Shown here one piece after another: positions 20,095-32,770 of a stretch of DNA of 64,000 nt. Each line of letters starts with the position of its first letter. Within the stretch, counting starts at the first letter, position 1. The notes beneath the pieces are model-generated. The model was not told the DNA's origin and did no database searches. It saw only the letters and a list, made by a program, of their open reading frames with translations. This stretch comes from Liquidambar formosana (Eukaryota > Streptophyta > Magnoliopsida > Saxifragales > Altingiaceae): positions 22,585,955 through 22,649,954 of the forward strand of contig CM077829.1 in NCBI GenBank assembly GCA_039720395.1, read 5' to 3'. The position numbers and the translations under genes are program-made.

Positions 20095-22413
20095 TCGAGC
20101 TTATGCCTAATGCGTTGTTGAAATTCACAAAATTCGTTCTGTCTTTAGTGGGATGGAATGGGGTTGGGCAATGCCCTAGTCACCAATGCTTGCAGGTACC
20201 CTTTCCTTGACAAGTTTGTGAATGCTTTGGACAAAGGGACTCCCAAATCATGGAACTCTCTAGGCTTCCTCTCGGTTTGTTGGACAGCGCTAACTATAGC
20301 TTGTGTTGTTCCCTCAATTCTATTAGCTCTGCTTGAAACACTACTACTTGCCCCGAATATTCTCTTGGGCTTACCTTCTATATGACCTTTGTGAAGTGCA
20401 TCGTCTATCCTTGTTCTGCATTGGTACAACTGTTGAAAATCCATGACAGACGAAGTCAGTATTTTGTCAAAGTAGACAGGTGTCAAGTTCTTTAGTAGCA
20501 TGTTGACTTGGTCTATCTCGATCAGCCTGTTTACCCTCTTCACAACTTTCGCCCTCCATCGTGCTAGGAAATCTGAGAAGGTTTCATCCAATTTCTGCCT
20601 TGTCATTTCTAGATCCCTAAAAGTTACGTTTAGCATGGTGTTATAATTGTACTTATTAGTGAATTCTTGGGCTAGAATTTCCAAGATCCAGTAACTTTTT
20701 CCTCGAGCCCATAATACCACTTAGAAGCATCCCCAGACAGCAACGAAGGAAAAGTGCACTGAACTTGTTTTGAAGTCAAACCTCTCATTTTGGCAATGCT
20801 TAGATATTAGCGTAGATGTTGTTTGGGATCGCCAGTTCTGTCGAACTTTTCGTAATCTGCTATTTTGAATTAGGGGGCAATTAAGTCTTGGCTTCAAAAG
20901 TTATACCTGTCATGGAAAACATGTAATCATCCATCCCTTGAGATTTGTGCCGGGCGATTTTCATTTGAATAATCTGATCCCTCATCTCTTGGTTCTTTGT
21001 CTCTAGTTTGTCCACTCTTAGATTATTTCCCTTGCCCTTGCCTTTAACGTTCTTCCTGGCCATGTAATCCGCATAGTCTTCATCATCCCACACATTCTCA
21101 TTTTCACCCATTTTAGTTGTACCACTTTTCTTTCCATTCTTCTCTCCGTTTGCTTCTCTTTCGACTCACTCCGATCCTTCATGCCCTTTATTTTCCCTTC
21201 CTATTTCTAAAGCATTCAATCTCTGAACTAGTCCTGTTATCAAACTTCTTATCTCGGCCCTTTCTTCTTGCATTTCAACACTTTCTCGTTGCATATCAAG
21301 CTTATCATGTTGCATCATAGCCATAAGGTCAGCGAGAGTTGGTTCCACCATTTATTCCTATTTTGCCTTCCTCAAATGGTTTGTTGTAGGTGAGTGGGTC
21401 CAAACACAACCTGGCACACTAGTATTAGATCATGATCTCCCAATCTTGTCTAAAATTACTAAGTGAAGTGATTAAGTCCATATTCCCTTTTGTATCTAAA
21501 TAAGGCCTGTTCCATTTCAAGATTACCCAATTCCTTCTTATCACACCTTAGGCCTCGTCATGTCTACTAGATCTTCCAAGTACCCAAAGTATGATAAATG
21601 CTCAAAAAGTCAATTAGTTTTCAAGTTCAAGCCCATTACAAATGTTCTCGTCTCACTAGTATTTTGGATCCCAAACCATTATTCTTTCTTTTCTTTTTCT
21701 TTTTTTTTTCTTTTTTTGGGCTTGGACCCGATTACCAATTACAAAGATAATCAATTATAACTCTCATTTGGGCTTGAGCTTTGAAACATAATTGACTTTG
21801 GAATTCCATTTTCATTTAGGTTTGATTTCCTTCATCAAATTGGTCCAAACCTACCGCCTACTAGGTCCATGTAGTCCGTTAACCTTTTCAAGTTAAACCC
21901 ATAATGCACACACCCAACCTCTCTTTGGATTAAAGGCCCTTTTTTTTTTTATATGGGCCTAAGTCCAATAACAAGCACATATATCTCTCCACAGTTGGGC
22001 TCAACTTGAAATGGCTAATGAATAACATGGGCCTCGCCCCATACCCGTGGTAATATCTAATATGGATGCAAAATGACATACATTCAAACAGAGCTATGCA
22101 AAGGCCTCGGGGGTAATTAGTGTGGTCGGTCCATTAGGATTTCTTCTCCTTCAAGGGTCACCCAAGCTAGGGTGCTCAAAGAGTGGCCCGTTAATGTACT
22201 CACTAGCTTATCACAGGCTGTGGGTTGATGATATCAACGTGAGTAGCCCATAGGGGTGAGTGGGGCCCGAGTTTCTTATCGGATTATCATCGAGGGTAAA
22301 CATGGTCCTTGTGCGCATTTGTGCAATTTGGTTTCATTTAATGAAATTTTCAAATTAGTTAAGGCCAATAATAACTACGGAGTCTACCTCTCTATCCCCA
22401 GTGGAGTCGCCAT
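20095..22413 (-). mobile_element. Truncated Ty3 (Tat/Ogre-like) element, gag and leader, minus strand
   Basis: Internal part of a minus-strand element lying between a broken left end (~20095, inside gag) and its 5' LTR at 22414. The primer site is at 22393-22412: read on the minus strand it is TGGCGACTCCACTGGGGATA, the complement of a tRNA-Arg 3' end as used by Tat/Ogre elements. A ~1-kb leader (21352-22392) is gene-free and holds a T-rich tract near 21690-21720. All of pol and the 3' LTR are missing. Confidence 0.8.
20145..21351 (-). pseudogene. gag: Ty3-type gag pseudogene
   Basis: Reading from 21351 down, the N-terminal part resembles a gag start with a coiled-coil-like segment; stops interrupt it near 21112-21166 and ~20880, and a frameshift lies between 20880 and 20720. 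The 20720-20145 part is a clear retrotransposon gag: WYYGLEE just upstream, then FTNKYNYNTMLNVTFRDLEM and FSDFLARWRAK, followed by the PLSKAF...LPNPIP motif typical of Tat/Ogre-type gag C-termini. Gag would form the particle in the cytoplasm. Multiple lesions make it non-functional. Confidence 0.8.
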
Positions 22414-23860
22414 TGTGAGCACCATGCCCTAAAAATAAACCACGATGGTTCAAGAGTACGCAACTAGCCCCGAAAAGCTAGCGCGGAGAGGAGTCTCCAC
22501 CCAATTACTATTTAGGAACAATGAACCCTAATATAGTCTAGCTCGTAATAACCAGAAATTTGGGTTCAGAGCTACGGTACATCATCAGGAAGGTGTTAGG
22601 CACCCGACAATGCCCGATTGAAACCGCCCCCACATGTGACTATTGGCGATAATTAACTTGATATTTAATTAAAATTAATCTTAAATCATGAAATAATTAT
22701 ATCACATAATAATGAATGGAAGATACAGAATGAACAGTTAGAAACCATATAAATAGAACTAAAGAAAATAGGAGGACAAAGCATTCTGCCAGCAACGGCA
22801 TGGTGTGTACGTATCTATGCCAGTTGCGTACGCACACCAATTCAAATACCTGTACTTCTGTTAGTTCCACTGTAGTAACTCACATGCATTCCTAGCAATG
22901 ATAATTGAGAGATAAAAAATACTATCATGCAGAACATCCTAAAAATAGAAAACTGTGTGCCTTAATGGGATGCGTACGCCATTACCTCTAATACGTACGC
23001 AACCCGTAGGCATATCCCAAAATCCAGAAACAGATAACAACATAAATTAGTCCTAGAACTAAACATCTGAAAGACTTTAAGCAAATAACATTACTATGAA
23101 ATCAAGGGAAATAATATTTGCTTAACATATCAATATTAACATCATTAATTGATGTCAATGATAACATGTGAGCAGTCGGTCCTATTCAGATTTAACCTAC
23201 TTCACTATCATGTCATGTTAAATGACAATCACATACCAGAATCATATTATACATGCTTCGCATTGTTACATAACTCCTAATCATACATAATCATTCCCTA
23301 AATCATTATACGTGTGATTATACTTTTAATATGCATAATCCTACTTTGCAAATTTAAATAGAAATTACCCTCAAGTTTATTCACGCTTTGTATCGATCAA
23401 TCCTCCATCCTGACCTTTAGAATCATAATCCTTCTTCAGAAACTCTCTCTCTCTAAGTGTATAAAGTGGCTTTTTTTAAATCCCCCCCCTTTGGAATCAT
23501 CATGATCCTTATATAAGGTTTCCTAGGGTTTTTTGGAGTCCCCCCTTGGATTGTTACCTTTTCCCTACTTCAAGTTCGACTCTAAATCTCATTTGAACAG
23601 TCCTCACAAATAGGGAAACACGGATTCTAGAAGGATAGGATACAGTGCGTATGCAACCTAATTGACTGTGTACGCAAAATACATACTCATCCAATAGGGA
23701 TGTGTACGCACGGGTTCTTTAGGTACTTTTGCTGAAGTTTTGCTGTCATTTCATAGCCTCACTCGAGATTATTTCACGTATTTTAGGTTGAACAATAAAT
23801 ATCATCATTGGGATAAAAAAGATTTAGATTTATTAGTTGGTATAAAATGGGGTATCTACA
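22414..23860 (-). repeat. 5' LTR of the minus-strand Tat/Ogre-like element
   Basis: About 1447 bp. On the minus strand it starts TGTAGATACCCCATTTTA and ends GGTGCTCACA directly before the tRNA-Arg primer site, with the TG...CA ends of an LTR. It contains clusters of GTACGC palindromes (22825-22834, 22971-23000, 23643-23710). It cuts into a plus-strand LTR whose 3' end resumes at 23861. Confidence 0.82.
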
Positions 23861-24162
23861 GCTATACTGCATGATTGAAATTAATTAAGCCGAATCAATA
23901 AATGAGACCGATTTATCGAGCAAAATGGGTGCCTATGGGCCGTAGCCCGAAACCTTCCCATTTCGTAACCTAGCTCCCGAATCCTTATATTTGGTTCAAG
24001 ACTTGCCTATTTTCCATTAATGGAGTCAAATTGGTTTCTATAAAACAAATCTTTGAGTGGTTTCCTCGTACCCTAAAATGAGGTGGCGACTCCTTGCTTT
24101 TTGAAACTCTTTTAAAAGTGGAACGGAACTCGATTCCCCCGAGTCGATTTCTAGTGTCCACA
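23861..24162 (+). repeat. 3' end of a plus-strand Tat/Ogre-type 5' LTR (truncated)
   Basis: Resembles the last ~300 bp of the solo LTR at 45924-48914 (GGGTGCCTATGGGC, then GAGGTGGCGACTCC), ends GTGTCCACA and is followed by a primer site. Its upstream part is missing because of the minus-strand element next to it. Confidence 0.75.
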
Positions 24163-24165
24163 ATT

Positions 24166-24185
24166 TGGCGACTCTAATGGGGATA
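24166..24185 (+). promoter_or_regulatory. tRNA-Arg primer-binding site of the plus-strand Tat/Ogre-like element
   Basis: TGGCGACTCTAATGGGGATA lies 3 nt after the LTR end, as expected for a primer site of this lineage. Confidence 0.8.
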
Positions 24186-25305
24186 TTGAAGGCCAAACTT
24201 AAACTTATTTATTGGGCTTAATAAATTTCATTGTTAATCAAATTGATCACTATCACTCTTTTGCATTCCATACTTGCATCGATTTATCCTTGTCAATGAT
24301 CAGCTAAATCAAACTTTTGACAATGAAGCTATCAACTCTATTGCCTCGTACTGAAAGGTTCGTCGTTCCGGTATATCATATGAGTAGGTTGTACAGCTAG
24401 ATCCACATGAATTCCAAAATTCACATGTGGTTAGGTATAAAACCTCTCTAGCAACTGGGGAACCTTTCAACCACCCAAATTCGTGTAGAATAGGGACACA
24501 TTTGACTCACTTTGCTATAATGTCAAAACCATGCTATTATGCTTCTCATTTTTTTTACATGTTACATGATTAAGTGAATAAGGAATAACCCAACTTAATG
24601 ACCCTAGTATGTTCACCCACCCAATGCCCCACGAGGCATGTTATGGATGGGTTATCTAACTAAGGCCATGTTGAGTCAGACCTCATACATATCAAAATAG
24701 TCGTGGACCTTTGATTAAGAATCTGTTAGGTCGTTATGCTGCATAATTGTCTATGATTGATCCTCGCATTACAACTTAAGGCCATTTGTTTCCATGTCCT
24801 TAGTATATCTTTGTACCCTTGAAAGATGACCGTCCAACTAGGAGTATGTCAAGTTTAGGTCTAACCCCTGTTTGTGTGTCTATGGTATTCCATTGTGCCA
24901 TCCACTTGGGAAAGTAGGGTTAACTAATGCTACAACCTTAGTATGTCAACTTACCCTTGTTTTTTTAGGATGTTATGTAACTAAGGGTATGTTATGTCAC
25001 ACCTAGCAACAATGTATTGATGGTACTTGTGAGATACCGTTATGCTATCCATCTAGGTATTTAGGATCAGTTGGTGCCATGTGTGTCGTCCCATCTTCCA
25101 TGTTATGGAATTCAGTTAAAAAGTGTCCAACTAGGAGTATGCCATCTAGGTTTAACCTTATCAAATTTAGGGCAATCATGAGCCTTTTGGTAAAAAAAAA
25201 AGGATTTTTGGACTAAGCCTAAATAGGGAATGTGTTCTTGTTAGGGGCTAGATTGAATCTATGATAGCTGTTTGAGTTGAAGTCAGAGTAGAATCCACCA
25301 TACAG
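24186..25305 (+). other. Leader of the plus-strand Tat/Ogre-like element, no gene seen
   Basis: Gene-free 1.1 kb between primer site and gag. It holds several short imperfect repeats of a CCAACTAGGAGTATG-like phrase (near 24834 and 25107), but no open frame or structural RNA I can support. Confidence 0.55.
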
Positions 25306-25895
25306 TTGTTTACATCCACTTCATCGATTGACATGGTCGGGAATGATAACACTAGTCTGGAAGACCTCAAGAAAATGATCTGCATAGCCTTACAGATGCT
25401 AACCCATATCCTAGAGATTCTTCAAACAATTCCACAAGCCCAACCCGATGAAATGGATTACAACCGAAGGCCCACTACTAAGGTTATTAAGCCTAAGTTA
25501 CCAGAGTTTATTAAGCAACAAGCCAATGCCGTCAAGACGGTCCAAAAGGTTCAGGTAGTTAATAAAGGGCCTTGTCAATTCACTAAGCTTTATATGCCAT
25601 TGAGCCATGCCTTTGAGAAGTTGAAGGCAAAGGGTGTACTTAAACCGCTCAACTCAGCACCATTACCTAATCCTCTACCTCGTCGGTTTAAAGGAAATGA
25701 GCACTGTGATTTCCACCAATGCAATGGACATAGTACCGATCAATGCATCAGATTGCAACACGAGATTCAAGACCTTATTGATCAAGGGGTAATCACCTTT
25801 CCCAAGCCCACCAACTACCCAAATGTCTTAAAGCCTTTACTCATCCATGTAAATCCATTCTATGCCAACATAGCTCCAGTTAGCCTGATCCAGTC
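25306..25895 (+). pseudogene. gag: Ty3 (Tat/Ogre-like) gag C-terminal part, split by copia-2
   Basis: The open frame (first ATG at 25333) contains the lineage-typical block PLSHAFEKLKAKGVLKPL...PLPNPLPRRF followed by CDFHQCNGHSTDQCIRLQHEIQDLIDQG in two steps, a zinc-binding-like C/H region characteristic of Tat/Ogre gag. The frame runs into the copia-2 LTR at 25896; host sequence continues after 42716 with a related open stretch of ~45 codons. N-terminal gag is not recognisable upstream. No protease or polymerase follows. Confidence 0.78.
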
Positions 25896-27547
25896 TGTTG
25901 GGAATCATACAAGAAGGAAAAATAGAAGTGCGGAATATAAAAATTTTTCCTATGATTCCATAGCCCATGAATCTAACTATGCATAACACAAAATCAAACC
26001 CTAACTACAAAGAGGGTTAGAACACTTACAAAATTTTTGTCTTCTCCTTTTTGCTCCAAGCTGTGATTCCGGACAGCGGTGAGTGAGCAGCCCAAGTATG
26101 CTGCCTCCAACGGTATCCACACCTAGCTAGAGCTTCAAGTCCTTTCCTCCTTTTCCTTGTTGTTGCTAGTGTAGGAGAAGAGAGGAGAGAGAGAGAAGGA
26201 GGCTGGAATTTTCAGCCAGCCCTTTGGGGAGTTGAACTTGTTGTGATGTCATTACATCACACTACATATATATAGCCCACCAAGGGGGGGCCGGCCATGA
26301 GGGAGAACTCACTTAGGGTTTTGTGTAATTACTATTAATTACACAATAACCCCTCTTAATTATATCATATATAAATTTGGCCTTAAATAACTATTCTTTA
26401 TGCACTCATACCCTTTCTCTCATAGACTTTAAAGTTCATCTTGCATGATCAGTATGTGACCCATTGGGTTCACATCATCAAGTAGTAGGAATAGCACAAG
26501 GTGTGCACAATGGAACTCTTTCCATTTAGGGTCTAATTAGAACTTTTTCCAATTCCCTAATTGATTATAACTCACTTATATCAATTAGGGCTTCTACTAA
26601 TCATGAGTAACACCTAGCATATGGCTCATGGTGTGGTCCTTAATGAGGTGAATAGTCATTTACAAAGAACCCTTTTGTTATAGTTTATAGGTTACAATTG
26701 CATCCTTCCTTCAACACAATGTCTCCAATTGAACTAATAGGACATGGAAGTCTGTCAAGTCCCTAGTTCAATTACTTTACACTCATTCATAGATATCAAC
26801 TCATTGATGAACTCTTGAAACTCTTTTCATATTCATCCTACCATGGCCATGGATTTAATGAGTTATATTATGAATGCTATATGAGACATTCTCTTTCTTT
26901 TTCCTGAGAGTGATGGATCCCTTGTTGATCACTCACATGCCTTCATACACATAGCAATAGGGCCAATGAACACCTTTGCAGACCCCTGAATAGGATCTAC
27001 ACTTAGTGTTATCAAACTTCTAAAGCTACATGCATAAAACAACTATGGTGTCTCAGTTCTAAGGATTACTTGTACCACTATAACAATGAGAAACTGATTG
27101 ACAGGCAGGATAAAACTCCATTCAGTTTATCTCATATCTTTGGTCACATTCAATATACCTATTCTCGTAATAGGCACCCACTTGTTGGTTGTAGTGTCTC
27201 CACACAAATAGCTTGAGACTAGCTATCCTCCTATAGAGTCAACCTAACAAGTGCTAGTCCTATGGTTCATTACTGTCCATCATAGTGAACCTTCAACTAG
27301 GAATGCTTTAGGAGTTTAGTACAGAGATATATCTATAGTCTCAAAATTACAACTCTTTGTAATTCCATATTCTCAACTCTAACTCCATAGACATATTATG
27401 TAAATATAAATAATGCATATAAATATAATAGAATAAGCCCTTTTATTAAATCAATAATAAATGTGACATGCATAAATGAAATCAAATGATTGTTCCTAAT
27501 CCCTAAACAATCATCTCTATAATTGGCTCTAGGGCATAATCCTAACA
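25896..27547 (-). repeat. Copia-2 3' LTR
   Basis: Ends TGTTGGGAATC...CCTAACA on the plus strand. The TATA-like ATATATATAG (~26266-26275) and the GA-rich stretch after TAGGAGAAG (read on the minus strand as a pyrimidine-rich leader) sit in the positions also seen in the solo LTR at 50150. It is the left of the pair because the polypurine tract adjoins it. Confidence 0.88.
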
Positions 27548-30500
27548 ATCTCCTACTTGCACTAAAGCTAATCGACCATGTATCGCATACCTATCTTCTC
27601 AAGATGTTGGTCTTAGACATAACCAATTATGTTTTAAAGCTTTAGTCAGTAGGTCTACAAAAACTTATGTAGATAATATATTCAGTAATGTATCTATTAC
27701 CTTTTCCAATGATTCCTCTAATCACTTGGAATTGCCGCTCTATGTGTTTGGACTTTTGATGAGACCATGATTCCTATACTTGAGATATAGACCCATTATT
27801 GTCACAAAACATGATGTGGGCAACTCAATGGAAGGAACAACTCCAAGTTCTAAATGAACTTATAGATCCAAACAGTCTCCTAGACAATGCGACAATTAAT
27901 TCACCCTTAATAATGGAATCCACTGTATCTTTCATACAGTTCTTCCATTAAGTATTTCACCAACTAAAGTGAATATAAAATATACCCCATATGGATTATA
28001 TCCAAATCCATATACCCATCTGCTATGAGTTTACAATTTCCATATACAATTCCAAATTTGAATTGATTGATAACTATTTGTAACAATTACAACATAATAG
28101 ATATCAGGTTCAATACATAGTGTAGAATAAGGCTTCTTAACACTTTAAGAACCTTACTTGTGTTACCCTAGGGCACATACCCTTGAATAATGAATTCTTA
28201 TCTGAAGTAAATCAGACCTCCCTTAGAATTCTCCATGTTGAACTCCTTCAACATTTCAACTATGTTTAATGACTTGGAGATACTTAGCAATCTATATGAT
28301 CTATCCCTATAGATCTTGTTGGATGCTTCTACCAAATCTTTCATGGAGAAGTTTTTCTCAAAAACTAAAACTTCACATTAGATAACATTTATATATCATT
28401 CATAATGATTAGGATGTCATCTTATTGATAGGATAAAGAAAAACGATCGCACTCCCACTAACCTTTTATACACTCATGGTCTATCTATACAATGAGAGAA
28501 ATCAAACAATTTGATTACTTCAACTTTATAGATGTTCTAATTATGAGAACCTTGTAGTCTATTAATAGACTTCTATAACTTACACACTTTTATGGTTTTT
28601 CACCATTTGATATAACATCTTCATATCCTTTTTGACATATCTCATATTCAAAATGTGTGTTTATAGATAACAAGATCCAAATGGATTTCAGCATAACTAT
28701 TATCAAACAAGTTTCTTTATAGACAACTTTTTGCCTATGTTGAAAACATTCTTAAATAGCCAAGCCTTTTAGGTCTCTACCTATTCATATTGGATTTAAT
28801 GACTCTTAGTCATTTCTCGAGTTGATGTGGAACATCGTCTAGTCATAATCAATAGGATTATCTTGGTGATCTTTATCACCAAAGAACAATTCTTTCACAT
28901 TCTAATAGAGATACAATATCTCTTTTATGTTAAGAAATATCCAATTTGATCTATGAAAAGATTGTAGTGTAGTTAAGGGTTTTGCCTCAACAGAGACAAG
29001 GGTTGGATCTTTGTTCGTTTGTGGCTTTACAGACAATTCTATAAATTTTATCTACTTTTGCATCTTTCTTGAATGAACTCTTTCTCAAGAAAATCCAGCA
29101 AACATCCTAATAGACAACTTTTGTTCATTAGAGTAACAGAAATACTATCCCAACCACTCTTTGGGATATACCACATTTCAACACTTACTTGACCTTATTT
29201 CCAGATTGTCTACATTATATCTTTAGACATACGCAATACAATCCCAATCCTTAACTTCTTTAAGATAGGTTTCATCCCATATCATATCTGATATAATATG
29301 TTTGGGACAAAACTGGAGTGAACCCTAAATTATCAATATGTAGCATTTTAAGGTATATCCTAGATGGATACATTAGTAAAACTCGTCATGGATCAAACCA
29401 TATCTTAATAGGGTTCAATTTGTTCTCTTAGATTCACCATTGAGCTATGATATTCTAATAGGAGTCTACTGCAATTGAATGCATGCTCTATATATGACTA
29501 TATACATCACAATGTATTAGTCAAATTATAAATGTAACTCTTTTACTTCACTAAGTAAAAGATAGGTTTGGTCATCTTATAACCAAGTCATAATTGTTAC
29601 ATTTAAATGAGAGTCTCTACATCTCTTGTATTCTTTGAATACGTTGCATTCGCTCTAATTAGTCATTTAAATTCAGAAATCAAATTTCTAGAATGTCTTA
29701 AATGACCAAGTTAAGAAATAAGTTCCAAAATTAATCTAGCAACTCTTGCTCTATTAAATTTTAAAGGTAACTTATTATCAACTTAACTTTCTACTTCCAT
29801 TTAGATTACTCTATAATCCAAAAACCAAGAAGCAGAACTAACCAACAATTTAGTTTAGAGCATGAACCAAAACTTCAAAAGTTTGGTTCTTCTAGGAAGA
29901 CTGATACTTTATCAAGTTCCCTTTACAATACCTTATGTTTACTACAAAATAATTATATGTCTTTGTCTTTGACTTTTCAAGACTTGCTTTCCTCTATGCT
30001 TCCATTTTAAATCACATCTAGCTTCTCAAGCTATTCTATGTGATTAATCATTTTTCAAAAGAATGATTATTAATAAACAACTTTTATTACATCCTAATCC
30101 AGAAGAAGTCCTTTACAAGTACTATACTTTGTAGTATTATTTTACTCACAATACAACCTTTGTATGTGATGTAGGACATCAAAGGCACTTGCATTGACTA
30201 ATTTTGCTTCTGAAGCTCATTAGTCATCAATACCATCATATAGCATGGCAACAAGATGCCAATTGCTCATAGTGTCTTTTTCTTCTTAGGATGTTTTATG
30301 GAGGGCCTTTAGTAAAAGGCCTAATAGTATATAAATAATCTTTTGAAATTGAGAACAATTCTCAATTTCTTAATTCAATCAAAGAAATCGGGTTTAGTCA
30401 AACTATCAATATCATATATTAGGAAACAGGGGTTTTGAGGTGAGTAATTAGGTAATCTACATAAACAGAGAATTAGATTTCATTTTTATTCATAATGATT

Positions 30501-31535
30501 GGGTCTTTAATCATATGGTACCTTCCACTATTTCATCAAATTCCATACACCCTCTAATGGAATTCGGGAATCTCATTCCTAATGGGGATTGGGGTCCCAC
30601 TGTGACCTAGAAGCCTCACATTATAGTTTCTTGACTTCTAACCCACAATGAGAAGACAACTCTTTGTCTATTGCTTCATAAGCAAGTTCCAACCATTTTG
30701 CCTCTAGGGTACGTACTCCTCACATTATCGTTTCTTGGAATACTTCCCTAGTTAAGTTAAGCCCATCATTCACACAGGTATGTTTCGCCAAATATATACC
30801 TCACATTATAGTTTCTTGGTATATAGCAGTTTAGGCACCCCATGATATCTCATATGTGATAGTTTTAAGTAATGTCTTTAACATGGGTAGCTCCTACATG
30901 TCTGCAACTGGGTACCCACATTAAGGGACGTTAGATGATCCTATAATGATGGAAGGCAATGAAGAATTCATTCCCTATGATTTCTTCATTTTCAACTTAA
31001 TATTAAAAGAGAGGTTTTAGGGGTCTCATCAAATTAACATGCACCCCATGTATCAAAATTTAAACATATAAATTATGCTATCTATAATCATACATCTCAA
31101 GCTATTATAAATCACACATCGCATGCTATTATATATCAACATATATAATGTACCATATTTTGATATTAGTCCCTAAGTGATTAGGTAACATATACCAAAC
31201 TATCGTATTGGAGCTAAAACAATTATCTCATAAATTAAAGCTCCCACTATAATGATTATGGACTTTAAGAAGATTCAATCCAAGCCAATAGATTGAATCC
31301 TAGGTCTATGGTGGGTGTAGGTGATCGTAAAATAAACCATTCATAACATGCATGCTTTCTTGAAAAACTTCTCTAAGCTTTCAAGTCCTTCAATCTGCTC
31401 CCTTGGCTTGATGGTCTCCACCATTGGCTTGTTGGTCTCCAACATTGGCTTGTTGGGCTCCATCATACTCCTTTGGGTCCACCATGCTCCTTAGTGTGCT
31501 CTCGATAACATAATATTTACATAATATATAGAAAG
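27548..31535 (-). pseudogene. Copia-2 decayed gag-pol and part of the leader
   Basis: Begins with the polypurine tract (27548-27562, read GTGCAAGTAGGAGAT on the minus strand). The following ~2.9 kb aligns in patches with the copia-3 pol and gag remnants but has no open frame longer than ~60 codons. The gag start equivalent is near 30430-30450. From ~30480 to 31535 it is leader sequence shared with copia-1 and copia-3. The coding part is shorter than a full copia gag-pol, so deletions are likely. Confidence 0.65.
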
Positions 31536-31540
31536 GGATA

Positions 31541-32757
31541 TGCTGCGACTTTAATAATGCTCCCAAGTGCAGGATGTCGCGAAGTAATAAATTCTCGGTG
31601 AGTCCGAGGTCGAACCACAGGGAAGGGGAATAATTAGCAGAAAAGATTGAGAAAAGATTTTAGAAATTTGGTTGCTTGGTTGCAGAGAATTAGTTTAATT
31701 GAAAACAATAATTTAAAAGCACTAAGGTTCAGAGGTCCACTCACAACAAGTATTAGTTATTTACTAACGACTCAATTTTTTAACTCAACTGAGATTCATA
31801 CGAAGGATGACCCCAGTCGGATGATGTAACAATTAATTTTATTCAAAACAATTCTAAAAATATGGATTCATAAGATTGATTGATTTAATGCATGAGAAAA
31901 CTAGTAATTTAATTCGCAGGGAATTCTAAGCATTCACCGTACCCGGAGTTAACGATAAATAAAAGAATTATACAGAATAAATACTTTGCAAAATAATCAA
32001 AATCAATCAAAATTATAAAACCTTACATTAAATCCATGAAAGAGTCCTTAAACAAATACCAAATAATTGTTGTGGCTTCACTCCTAGCCTTAGCAAAACG
32101 TTTAGCTACTCATGATACTAGAAAACTAAAGAGAGGTAGAAGAAGAAGAATAAGAGAGAGGTTGTTGTAGAAGAGAAGAGGAGAAGTAATATATAGAGGT
32201 GCAGCCACCTTTTCCTTTCCATGTGCTCTTAGGGTTTCCAAGAGAAAGAGAAGAAAAATTAGGAAACAAATTGGGAATCCCGGTTTTTCCAGCAGGGCTA
32301 ACTTGTAACCCATTTTTGACCTACTAAACGTTGAAATCACGAAAAATTCGTGAAATACAATATTGTAGGGCTTCAAATCAGCTTTCCAGGGATACCAATT
32401 TCGCATCAATTGGACTTCGGAGTCAAAAGTTATGGCCAAAATACGGTAACTGCTCCAAACTTCCTTTTTAATCTTCTTTCCAACTTTGGGGTTGCCAATT
32501 TCTTTGCTAAAATCTTCTAAAATTAATGCACTTCAACCTTGCAAAGCTTCCATATAATTTCAAATAAATTTAGAATGCTTGACCATAAGGAATTGGCTTC
32601 CTACAAAAATAAAACACACATTAATACACCACTTTAAGTATAAGAGCATGTATCAAGAGAATTCATGTATAATGTGTAAAATGCATAATTAAGGGCCAAA
32701 TAAATGTGATAATGCCTACTAAAAGTATAACATTAATGCAATTTTAAGCTATTATCA
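31541..32757 (-). repeat. Athila-like 3' LTR
   Basis: 1217 bp. Minus-strand start TGATAATAGC, end GTCGCAGCA. The 3' end carries the GTGGTTCGACCTCGGACTC phrase common to plant Ty3 LTRs. A TATA-like CTATATATTAC (minus) lies at ~32187-32197. The small open frames inside are repeated in the other LTR and are not genes. Confidence 0.93.
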
Positions 32758-32770
32758 CACCCCCCAACCA
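32758..32770 (-). promoter_or_regulatory. Polypurine tract next to the Athila-like 3' LTR
   Basis: Minus strand TGGTTGGGGGGTG directly upstream of the LTR start; it would prime plus-strand DNA synthesis. Confidence 0.85.

Noticed and set aside
31647..31829. Identical 60-codon frames at 31647-31829 and 37753-37935 and 109-codon frames at 32110-32439 and 38216-38545
   Set aside because: They are duplicated only because they lie in the two LTR copies; no recognisable product.
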